DNA from: Ophiocordyceps camponoti-saundersi (nom. inval.)
Lineage: Eukaryota; Ascomycota; Sordariomycetes; Hypocreales; Ophiocordycipitaceae
Assembly: GCA_003339415.1 (NCBI GenBank)
Contig: PDHQ01000064.1
Coordinates: forward strand, 1-64,000
Direction of reading: 5' to 3'
Length of the DNA: 64,000 bases
Positions 1-10,577 of this stretch are shown piece after piece. A model generated the notes under the pieces. That model did no database searches, was not told where the DNA came from, and saw nothing but the letters and a program-made list of their open reading frames with translations. How positions within the stretch are numbered: position 1 is the first letter of the stretch; each line of letters starts with the position of its first letter. Both the position numbers and the translations under genes were made by a program.

Positions 1-237
1 ATTTTTTTAAAATTAAGAAAAAAATATTAAAAAACTAAGAAAAACTATATTATACTTATAGCTTACTAATTAACTTATAAAAGTTTTTTATTTATTTATT
101 TATTTATTTTATAGTTTTTTTACTATATTTTTTCTTACTTTATAATATTAATTTCTTCTTTAAAATTCGTAGTTTCTTATTTTCTTAGCTTTTATAAGCG
201 TTATTTATTATTCTTAATTAGAAAAATTATATAAATC

Positions 238-425
238 CATTTTTAGAAAAAATCATAAAAAATCATAAATGATTTTTTTAAAAAAATCACTCATAATGTG
301 ATTTTTTTTACGTGATTTAAATCACGGATAAAAAAAATCACTCATGAGTGATTTAAATCACGGAAAAAAAAAATCACGAAAAATCACTCACATAATCACT
401 TATAAGTGATTTTTTTCTAACCCTG
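238..425. mobile_element. MITE-like palindromic element, hAT-like terminus
   Basis: About 190 bp are built from roughly eleven copies of AATCAC or its complement GTGATT, many in palindromic pairs such as ATCACTCATGAGTGAT (around 340-355). The right end, read on the minus strand, starts CAGGGTTAGAAAAAAATCAC. CAGGG is a common start of hAT transposon ends. The left end is a poorer inverted match near 238-258. Unlike its surroundings, the element keeps CA and TG dinucleotides, so it arrived after RIP or was too short to be hit. I could not find a matching 8-bp target duplication. It might instead be the end of a larger element. Confidence 0.45.
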
Positions 426-2689
426 TTTATAGTAAATAGGCTTCGTATAATTATCTTATTACGGCCGATATTTTTTCTCTATTTATAGCGTATAGAGTAT
501 AGGATAAATAGTATATAACTAGTATTATATTGTAAAAATATTAAAAAATAATACTAAAAGTATATTAATCTACGGGGTTCTTACCTAAGCTTAGTAAATA
601 TAATAATTATTACTTATTAATAGTTAAACGACTTAGAGATTTATTACTTATTAATAGTAAAATAAATATAAAGACTATTATATATTAATAGTTAAACGGT
701 ACGACGCGTGCTTTCTAAGTAAAGCGCGTTATTAATTTCTACTATAGTTCGTGCTAGCGCTATATAAAGAGCTAAGGAGTGCCTTAGTCTATTAATATAT
801 TAACGAAAAGGTCCGCGTTAATAAGTTTAATAATCGTAATATATTTAGTATTATTAAAAAGTTCGACTAGCTTACTTATCTAACTATATAGCTTTTTAGC
901 GATATTATCGGGAGCTATCTTAACTAAATCTAAGATATTAAAAACCGGAATATTACTAAGGTTTAGGGTTATTTTATTTCCGATAATATTACTCTAAGCT
1001 AATAAAAATATATAATTAATAATAATAGCTAGTAGTAGCGTAATAATATTTTCGCTAGATAGATATATTTATTCTCTTATATAAACGTGCGAGTCCTAAT
1101 AGTTTCTCTCGTAAAACTTTAGAATTTTCCTTAAATTATTAAGCGCGGACTTCTTATTAATAAATATAGTAACCTTATTAATATTAATTAATATATTCTT
1201 AAGAGCGGGAGTATCGAGTAAAATAGGTATAAGAATAGGGAAATCGATAACCTATTTATTACTAATACTAAATATTTTCGCTATATAACTTAAGCTAAGG
1301 GAAATATTATATTTAATAAGGCACTTATTAAAATATATTACTTAAATTAGAGTAATATCTATATCTTAGAATACTAAAGCTTACTTATTATAATATATTA
1401 CGAAGAAAGTAAGCGAGTATTTAATAACTTAAATTAAATTATTATAACGAGTTACTAAGAAATTATTATCGGCTTTTTTAATATTTTTAGCTTTTAGAAT
1501 TTCTTAAAATTAAATAGTAATTTTAGAAACGGTTATAGGAGTTATAAGTTACTAAGAGGCGGAATAAGTTTATCTATTAAGGGTTCTAAAAACGCTCTAT
1601 TAAGTAAAAGGAGGAGGAGTAATAGATTACCTTACTAAGGATTTCCTAAAAATAAGAGTAGCTCCCTTAACCTTAGTCTTTTTTTCTATAGCTGCTAATA
1701 TTATTCGTTTTATCTTACTAAAATAGTTAGTATATAAGATAATAGCTAGGATCCTCTTAATCTCCTCTAATTCTTCGGAGTCTTAGTAAACTTACCCGTT
1801 AACTAAGCTTTTAATATAATTTTTTATAATTTCTAATAGCGCGTACGCGCCGTAGTAGTTTTTTCCGGGTTATTCGGATTACGGAAAAATATTCCCTTTA
1901 ATATTAATAAGGGAGTATAAAAGCGTAGAATAAGCACGGCTTCTTATTAGGGCGGCTAGTACTTTAAAAGTAAAGCTAGTAGTAGAAGAAGATACCGCGG
2001 TAGTTTATTAAGTCGAATATTTAAGCGCTATAACTTCGGAAATATTAGGTAAAGAGCGATTAAAGTTAGAGTTATTATTTAAAAGCGAGTGCTTAGAATT
2101 ATAATCTTCGTTATTAGGGAGTCTTTCGCCGTTAGCTTATCTTTTTACTTTTCGGTTAATATAATAAATATAACTATTTAATTTACTAAAAGATAGATTA
2201 TAGCTTTCTATCTAGAGTGCCTATTTCTAAGCGACGAATATTATATAGTTATTCGATTTCTAGTTATTAAATTTATAAGCGAGTAACTTAAACGAATATT
2301 AAAATTCGGTAAGGTTTTTAAATAGCTAAATAGCTTTTTTTAAGCTTTCGAATATAAGAGTTAGGGGAGTATAAATTAGCTATTCGTAAAATAGCTTATA
2401 GTATATCTTATCGTAGGAACGATAAGGATCGCTATAAGGAGGATTAATTTTAAGTATAAAAGAAAAGAAATAATATAACGATAATAAAAGGAATTAGAAG
2501 ATAAAAGGAAATAACTATAAAAAGAATAAATATAATATATAGGAAAAATATAATAAAGATATAAAATATAGAGGGGGATAATAGAGGATAAATAGAAAAG
2601 AGAAAAAGTAAGAAAGAAAAGGTAGGAAAATAAAGGGAAATCCGGTATAAACGGTAACGCGTTAAGTTTATTATTTCCTAGAGATTTTA
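426..2689. other. RIP-mutated DNA, no element identified
   Basis: This stretch is AT-rich with CA/TG depletion. Around 605-705 a short unit containing TATTAATAGT occurs three times. Around 2430-2650 it is purine-rich. The left (3') LTR of the minus-strand gypsy element would be expected near 2,000-2,690, but I could not match it to sequence at the other end of that element. A coding-like trace on the minus strand (about 700-1790) is listed separately. Confidence 0.5.
700..1790 (-). pseudogene. RIP-degraded coding remnant, unknown protein
   Basis: On the minus strand one frame stays open for about 350 codons if TAA/TAG are read as RIP-mutated Gln or Trp codons. The decoded text has normal amino-acid variety and is not simple low-complexity translation. 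I recognise no reverse transcriptase, integrase, protease or transposase motif in it. It lies downstream of the gypsy pol on the same strand, so it could be a further TE gene, a separate element or a captured host gene. No function is assigned. Confidence 0.3.
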
Positions 2690-3609
2690 CGCGTTTATTA
2701 CCGGGTAACTTATTTACCTTATTCTAATAGCTAGTACTTTTTAAAAGTATTTATATGTTTTTTCTTAGTAATATCTAGCTAGGCTTCTAACTTATCCTTT
2801 TCTTTCTTAAATTCTTTAATTATCTCCTTTTATTAGAAGTCCTTTTTAGCTACCTATTAATTATTATTATTTAGGTATCCTTTCTAATATATAAGATACT
2901 CTATTTAAGTAGCACCTCGTCCTCTTTTAATTCTTCTCCTATTAAGAATTTATTTAATCTTATAATTATTAATATTAAGCTTAAGGCTAGGTTATTCTCT
3001 TAAAGCGTTAGCTAGTCGGAGTTATATAACTAATATAATAAAATAAATATTTATAAAGTTATCGAGATCTAGTTAATAAGCTAGATAGCTAATTTATTTA
3101 ATTATGTAAAAGGGCCTAGTTTACTATTTTAAAAGCTTCGCTACTTATCTATTAGGAATAAAATATCCTTTCCTAAGTTTTAGCTAAACCTAATTACTAA
3201 GCTTAAACTTAAGCTTCTAATATTTCTTATTATAATATTATTTTATTATAGCTTAGGCGTAAGTAATAAAGATAATTACCTTATCTTTTAATATTTCTTA
3301 AGATTTAGGAGAAGCTTAATTACTTAGATAACGGAGACTATTATCTATCTAGAATCTAATAAGTAACTTACTTAATATAGTCTTAATAACTAAGGAGAAG
3401 GAGTTATTAAGAGAAAACTAAAAAGCTAGTAAGGCGTTAATTTATCGTTTTATCGGGAAATTAGCGGCGAAAAATCTAAGAGCGATTTCGATAGTTTAGT
3501 TTTATCTTTTAGATAAACTATCGGTTTATAAGTAATATATAATCGATATTAGGAGTTTAATACTAAAAGTAAACTATAAGGTTTTCTAAAGCTTAAATAT
3601 AAACTTTAG
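2690..3609 (-). mobile_element. Ty3/gypsy chromovirus, distal part (integrase end and chromodomain)
   Basis: This is the 3' end of the gypsy pol on the minus strand, separated from the rest by the copia insertion. Reading mutated stops as Gln/Trp gives the last part of the integrase core. That part includes an AYHxQTD-type motif and the catalytic-Glu region near 3490-3545. A C-terminal chromodomain follows (about 2836-2955) with a YLxYxKGY signature, which marks the chromovirus branch. The reading frame joins directly onto the other half at 10,573 if one copy of the target duplication is dropped. All coding capacity is destroyed by RIP stops. Confidence 0.75.
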
Positions 3610-3614
3610 ATTTT
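3610..3614. repeat. Target-site duplication, left copy
   Basis: ATTTT lies directly left of the 5' LTR and matches the ATTTT at 10573-10577. Five bases is the usual duplication made by LTR-retrotransposon integrases. Confidence 0.85.
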
Positions 3615-3890
3615 TATTAAGGTATCTTACGATGCCTTAATAGCCTCGTATTATCCCTATAGCCTCGTCCCTTCGTATAGCCTTCCTAAGTTATAAGGAA
3701 CCTTTATACGAGACCTTTCTAATCTTATAACTCCCTACTCTACTCTTTATATTCCTTACTATTACTTTATACGTTTAATTAGGTATTTAGATAGCTACCC
3801 TCCCTATATATTATATATAAAAGGGTAATCGTAATAATATACTCCTTTTTAAGACCCCTACGTTACTAGTAACGGATAGCCCGTCTAATA
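3615..3890 (+). repeat. Copia 5' LTR
   Basis: This 276-bp direct repeat matches 10297-10572 end to end. My hand alignment shows about two dozen differences, all transitions. They include CG in one copy against TA in the other, so RIP hit the two LTRs independently after insertion. Confidence 0.9.
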
Positions 3891-6800
3891 CTAATTAGTA
3901 TATCGGGTAATATATAGATTAGCTAAGATAGAAGAGATAACTACGGATAAAAAGATTAGTAGTCCGTTATACTTAACCTTACCCTCTTATACGATTTAGT
4001 AGTATATATAATAGCTACCTCGCACGATAGAGAAAAAAGATAGGTTTTTCCCTATACCGAACCCCCTCGGATAATAACGATAGCTTTATATACCCTATTA
4101 TCCGATAAGAACTCTCGTGCGCCTTTAGCATTTTCGAACGCGCTTACGCCCGCGTATACCTAGCCCGAACTAACTTAGGTAACCCCGGAACCGACCTAAA
4201 CCTAAGCTTAGGAACTCGACCCGATTACGTACGAAGAGATAGCCGAAGGAAGCACTATCCCGGTCCGTACGTAGTAAGTAAAGACTAACTTAGATTTCTA
4301 GGAAACTAACCCGAAGATCGCAGATAGACCCTCGGACGTTAAACTTACGATATACGTAAGAAAGATTACGTACGAAGCGATATACTTAAGAATTAGGGGC
4401 TCCCTTCTTGCCGGAAGCGCTTAGGAAGACTTCTACGGATAGACCGAATACTAGGTAAAGTAAGTTTCTTATCCGTTTCTTAAGGCCTTCCTATAGCTTC
4501 TTAAGAAATAAGGCGTTACCGTACGATAGACCGGCAGCTTTATTAAGAAATTCCTCTCTATAATTAAAGCTCCGTATAATCACGTTTCGGCTACCCCTTC
4601 GATAACCTTAGTAACCCTTACCTTAGAGCCTATCTAGGAAATTATCCCGTCGATCGAGGTTCCTCTCCGTATAACTCCTAGCACGACTCTTAATATAACC
4701 CCGTACGAAGCGAAGGAAATACTAAACCTATTTATAGCTCTCGTAGTAATTCTAAAAAGCCCGGCCTTCGTTCTTCCCCCCGTACGACTAATTTATAATA
4801 GCCCGATTACTCCTAAGAAAGTTATAATATTTAGTAAAAGGTAGCGAAAAGATTAGAATTACTTAAGCTATCCGTACGATATCTTATATAATAAAGCTAA
4901 GCTTTTTATATCGTATTACCGACGGATTAGTATTACCGAAAACTAGTACTACGCCGTTTTCCCGGATATTCTTATAAGCCCGGCGTAGTCGTACTACCTC
5001 TATTATATAGGACCTAAGAAGAGGTAGGACGAGATCTATTAAATACTTAATTTGTATTTTAATATAACGATGAATTATACGTAATACTAGGCTAATTAGA
5101 CTAGTATAACTTTTACTTCTATATAAAAGAAATACCCGGAGAAGACTATATTAGAAATCCTCGAAGAATTAATTAAGAAAATATAACTCGTATAACGTGC
5201 CCTCGGCGAAGGGGAAACTTAACTTTACGCTACGATAATAAGAGCCTACTATAAGGTGCTAGAACTTAAGCTAGTATTTCTCTCTACGAAGCCCTTATAC
5301 AAAGAGTTTTTCTCTATTCTTCGTATATCGCTTTAGGTTACCCTTAACTATAGGAAAATATTCGACTAGTTCTTTATTAATCGACGTTATCGTACGAACT
5401 CCCTATAACTAAATTTACCTTAGCTAAAGTTCCGTACGGGCAAATTTAAATAGGTTTAGTAGGAGGACCGCCGCCCGTTACCCCGTATAAAAAAGCGCTA
5501 TTTTATTTATAAGAAGGAAAGGTATTAGTTAATAAATTATAAGTAAGGGGATTTTAACCGCGCGAGAAAGGCGTACTTTACTTCGTGCGAAGAATTCGAT
5601 AAGAACCCCCTTACGGATAACGAATTCGAAGCCTTCCTCCTTAAGTATAAGGGATATAATGTTATTAATAACCTTAATAACTTATTATATAAAGAGGAAG
5701 ACGAGGACGCTCCTAAGAAAGCTACCTAATTTATCCTCTTAAGTGCCCTTATATATCGATTTATAGGAGAAGATATCTTCGCACGGTAAACCGTATAACT
5801 AAGTAATTAAGTTTTTCTCGTAGACGCCTATTATACGGAATACTAAGGATAATTTTAGGATACTAGCGCTACGAACTTCTTTATTATTAGTAGAGACTAG
5901 GCTAAAGTATTCGTACAAGAGAATTTAGATATATAAATTAACTAAACCCTAAGTATAGTAATAATTAGGTTTAGTAGCTTAGCCGCTATAACCTTAATTA
6001 GTATAATTAATATTAACGGCCCTCTCGGTATTATACGGTACTACGTTCTTAATACTCCTACGCTATTCCTCCTTTCCCTCGGAGATATAGATCGCTTAGG
6101 GGTATACTTCGATAATATTAGGAACGTTATTATACGCGAGGACGGTTAGACGATCCCCGTCGTACGAAAATAAGGATATCCGTTCTTCTATATATCTCCG
6201 CGTAAGGCCGCCCTCTTCTTTACGGAGGCATAGCTTCGTTATTTATACCGTCGCTTTAGGCACCCTCGTACGGAATATCTTCGTAACTTACTTTAGAATA
6301 TAAGTTATAGTAACGTTTTTAAAATATCGCTCTATACGATAAAGAAATTCTACTATTAATACTAAACGCACGACCCCTTACTATAGCGATTTAAATTCTT
6401 AATTAAGGATAACGTCTCTTTTAATTACGAGATTATTATAAATATCGTACGATTAGGTAATAAGAACGCTCTCTATATTATTAACGAGGCTACGTTTTTC
6501 TAAGCTACTATCTTTATATAATTACTCTCTACTTAAGATATATAGAATACCCTTTATTACTATTAGATTACTATTTACTAAGGCCCTCTAGATATTATTA
6601 CGTATAACCCCGGTACGAACTTCTCTTCGGATAAATTCCGTTCTTCCGTACGAATTATCGGTTCGTTATATAAGGAAATACCCGTTAAGGCGCACTAAGT
6701 AATTAGTAAGGTCGAACGCTCGTATATCTCTCTTTAATATACGTACGATATACTTAAGGAAGACCTTAGAGATTAGGCCGATAACGATATAATTCTTTAG

Positions 6801-9055
6801 CTTACGGTAAAATATTTAAACGATATAGTAAGACCTAATAGCCTCGTACTTATACTCCTTATCTTCGGTATATACCCTCGTATTTACGGTACCTTGCCCT
6901 TATTTCCGGATATTATCGTATAAGCGACCGCGATTCGAAAGGTAATAAAGGTAATTTAGGAACTTTATACGAAGAGAGATATTAGCCGCGTACTTATTAC
7001 GCGAAATAGACCTCGCTTATACGAGAACCTTATACTTCCCCTTTATTCTTAGGTAATAGTTTAGCGCGAACGCTAAGGCTAGATAGGATCGTATAAACTT
7101 TTAGTAATCGAAGGGTAATCTATCTTTATAGACTTTCTTAGTAATTTTACTAAGTTCCGTATAATATAAATTAAGCTATATTTTCCGCCTAACGAAGCTT
7201 TTATAAAAAAAGCCGATACTTATATAAAGAGATTTACTATCGAGATTCCGCGTTATAGCCCGCGGGGATATAAGGATTTTACTAATCGTACGGTAAACTT
7301 ATTTATCTCCCTCGCTTTCCTCTCGGAGAAAGAAACGAAAGATATTACCCTTACCGTATAACTTCGTTAAGATAGTATTATTATAACCCCTAGCCTCCTA
7401 TTCGAAAAATTAGACTACGCTAAAATTAATAGCTTTACCGCCTAGGATATTTTTATCTTTATACGATATAACTTAGCTAAGTATAGCTAGCTACGTATTT
7501 TCTATATAAGGCTTATATAAGAAATTAAAAATAAGATTATAAAGCCGTACGAGAAATTATAACTTATTATATAAGGCTACGCTAATACTAATAAGGCTAC
7601 TATACTTACTTAATCGCTTACGATCTTACGAATAAGCTAGAGACTAATCCTTACTTTAGGCCTTTCTCTTATACGGTTATATAGTATATACGGAAAGCTA
7701 CGCGATATTACTTAGGCGTATATATAGTCGTATAACCGCCTAATAAGACTAATTTTCGCACGATTACTAAAGGAGATATAGGACCGCTTCCCGGAAAGTA
7801 CTATTTTATATATTTATCGTTTACTATACGGAATAGTAGAATTAGGCGTCTACTAGTTTAAAATATATTATAAGTATTATTATATAAACTTAAAGATAAT
7901 AACTTCGATATATAACCTATGCTTTCTCTTTATACTTGCCGGCCCGGATTCCTTCGGCCTTATAGGAATATAGACCGACGATACCCTCTCCTTTATCTCT
8001 CTCGCTTTCTCGGCCCTTAAGGAAGAATCCCTTAAGTAATAGAACCTTCGTGCGAAGCCGAAAATACGCCTCTTATACGAGACGCCGATCGAATTTAATA
8101 GCGGATAAATTTCCCTCGAAAGCGATAATATTCTCTTCGTATAGAAGGGATAAGCTAAGGTATTATAAGTTATTAACCCGGATAAAAAAGACGCTCCGTA
8201 AGCGTACCTCTCGTAACGCGTATAAGGAGCGTATATCTTATTAATCTACTAGCCTAAAGTAGCGTATAACCTCTTAGCCGCTACTTAAGTTTAGAAACCG
8301 ACGAAGGAAGACTATAACGCCTTAAACGCCCGCGTACGATAGTAGATTAAGAACGCTAACCGGGGACTATACTTTATTCCTCTCGACCTCCCTTATATAA
8401 AGCTTTAGATTTTTACTAATAGCTTATTTGCAAATAATAAAGACTTATCTTCGTAGATAGGATTTATAATTATACTAGGTAAAGAGGTAGCTTATATAAA
8501 GAATAAAGTCTCTATTTACGGTAATATCGTATACTAGTCCTTAACGAAATATAAGAGAGTAACGCGTAGCGTGCTTATAAGTAAATTATATAGTATCGTA
8601 TAAGGAATCGATAGTAGTATCGCCCTTAATATTACGCTTTAGAAGATCGTATATAGTCTCTCCTTACCGGATATCCCTCTTATACTTTATACGAACTTAT
8701 ACTCTTTTTATAACTATTTAGTTAAGCTTAGTAGTATAAGGGAGAAAAGGCTTATAATTAATATTATAGCTTTATGCGAATCGTACGAAAAAAAGGAAAT
8801 TGCCGAGATATTCTAGATCGATAATAAAAATAACTTAGTAGACGCTATAACGAAGAAAGGCCCGAATAACGCTCTTATACGATTAGTTACGACGAATAAG
8901 ATTACGATTAGAATAGAAGCAGTTATCGAAAAACTCGCGCTACTATCGCCGCCCCCTAAGCTTATAAATTTAACGCTATACGAAAAGAATAAAACGGCCG
9001 CCGCCCTCTACTTTATATCGCCTAATAATAGCGAGAACGGACCGCCGGCGATATA
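3891..9055 (+). pseudogene. Copia gag-pol polyprotein, RIP-degraded
   Basis: After reading mutated Gln/Trp codons through, one long polyprotein can be followed. Gag ends with a Cys/His knuckle near 5497-5540. The protease has a DTSA-type active site (DTGA before RIP) near 5859. The integrase has an HRRFRHP ... CxxC-type zinc region (about 6234-6380) and an Asp/Asp/Glu core to about 6950. The reverse transcriptase (about 7500-8000) contains a TDDTLSF segment. RNase H (about 8390-8850) contains FANNKDLSSQ and an ADAMTK-like segment that now reads VDAITK. The order is that of Ty1/copia. Dozens of stops show it is dead. Domain edges are approximate. Confidence 0.8.
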
Positions 9056-10296
9056 ACAGGTTCGTCGTTATTATTATCGTTATTATTATCGTTTTTATTA
9101 TCTTCCTCTTCTTCGTTAGAGTCGTTATCCGACTTATCCTCCTCCTCCCTAGCCCCCTCTTCTTCCTCCTCGTTATTATTATCCTTATTATCGTCTTCTT
9201 TATCTTTATCTTTATCCTCGTCCTCGTTATCTTTATCGTTATTTTCTTCCTTATCCTCGTCTTTATCCTTATTATCGTGCGACCGGAAGTGATTATAATA
9301 CCGGCCCTTCGAATCCTAAACGTAGGGCCTATAAGCCCCGCCCTAATAGCCGCGAATACGGCGGTAACTTAAGAACGGACCGCTACTACGATAAAGGTAG
9401 CGATAGGCGTAGGGGCCCTACGCTAGGAACCGACTAGCCGACTAAATTATTACCGCCTAATAGTAGTTAAGGCGGCGTATAACCTTAGAGACGAGCTTAA
9501 TAGCTATCTCTCCGGCGTAAAGGCGTAGAGCTATATTATAAAGAGTCGCCGAAAGGTAGCGACGTTCCTCGTTCTACTATATAATTAGCTTATATTTACG
9601 AAAATACCTCGTATAAAGAGAATACGTACGCTAATCGCTACTTAGAGGAACTTAGCGTAGATAGCGTTATCGCTCCTAAGGGTAATAGTAATAGTCCTAT
9701 TAGAAAGGGGAAAGCGCCCGAGGATCGTAATAATAAATATAGTTATTATATAACTTTTTATTCTTCTTCTTCTTATTTTTTATTATTATATAAGGAGATA
9801 GCGGCTATAGTAGCAACTAATAATAGTAATAGTTATAATAGTAATAGTGCTATTACGGCTACTATTACGGAAGATAAAGAAGGGAAGAATCTTTCTTTCG
9901 TACGAAAGGAAGAGGAAGGTATTTCTTATAGTTAGTAGGACTTGCTAGCTATAAACGGCAGCCCGAAAATTTCTACCGACCAGCTACCTTCCTTGCACTC
10001 TCTCTCTCCTATACTTTCGGCTACGCGTACGAGTTCTACTACGCACGAAACCTTTAAGCCTTAAAATAATACCGATCTTAAGCGTATAAAGCCGATAAAT
10101 TACTCTCTCGACGAGTAATCTTCTCTTACCCGCCGTATAAATATCTCCCTATACGAGCAGACTTTATACGATACTCCGCACCGTATAATAGCTCTTACTA
10201 CGCGATAACCTTAACTATATAAGCGATATAACTACCTGCTACTACCGAGCGCTTACTAAGGAAGCCGCACGGTATACTATAAAGAAAAACTGCGAG
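9056..10296 (+). other. Extra copia 3' region with low-complexity tract
   Basis: About 1.24 kb separate the RNase H end from the 3' LTR, where copia elements usually have little sequence. Positions 9061-9285 are a TTATTATC/TCCTCTTC tract, rich in Ser/Pro/Leu on the plus strand and Asp/Glu on the minus strand. The rest can be read on the plus strand as Pro/Ser/Tyr-rich text once RIP stops are ignored. It may be an additional ORF, a C-terminal extension or acquired filler DNA. I recognise no domain. Confidence 0.5.
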
Positions 10297-10572
10297 TATT
10301 AAGGTATCTTACGATACCTTAATAGCCTCGTATTATCCCTATAGCCTCGTCCCTTCGTACGGCCTTCCCGAGTTATAAGGAACCTTTATATAAGACTCTT
10401 CTAATCTTATAACTCCTTACTCTACTCTTTATATTCCTTACTATTACTTTATACGTTCGATTAGGTATTTAGATAGCTACCCTCCCCGTACGTTATATAC
10501 GAGAGGGTAATCGCGATAATATACTCCTTTTTAGGACCCCTACGTTACTAGTAACGGACAGCCCGTCTAATA
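10297..10572 (+). repeat. Copia 3' LTR
   Basis: This is a full-length match to the LTR at 3615-3890. It keeps several CG dinucleotides that are TA in the 5' copy, so it is slightly less mutated. Confidence 0.9.
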
Positions 10573-10577
10573 ATTTT
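10573..10577. repeat. Target-site duplication, right copy
   Basis: ATTTT lies directly right of the 3' LTR and is identical to 3610-3614. Confidence 0.85.

Larger units (their letters stand above)
3615..10572 (+). mobile_element. Complete Ty1/copia LTR retrotransposon (RIP-inactivated)
   Basis: The element is 6,958 bp with two 276-bp LTRs flanked by ATTTT duplications. The LTR ends read TA...TA, which fits canonical TG...CA ends after RIP. The internal domain order is Gag, protease, integrase, reverse transcriptase, RNase H, which is the Ty1/copia order. It sits inside the integrase region of an opposite-strand gypsy element. The element has many in-frame stops, all explainable by C-to-T or G-to-A changes, and cannot encode its proteins now. 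An unusual extra 1.24 kb lies between RNase H and the 3' LTR. Confidence 0.9.

Noticed and set aside
417..425. CTAACCCTG resembling a telomere repeat
   Set aside because: Single occurrence with no TTAGGG array; it is better explained as the terminus of the MITE-like element.
8050..8244. 64-aa open frame inside the transposon block
   Set aside because: It is an off-frame shadow of the copia pol: the true frame at these positions reads LRAKPKIRLLYETP and onward through RIP stops into the RNase H region.
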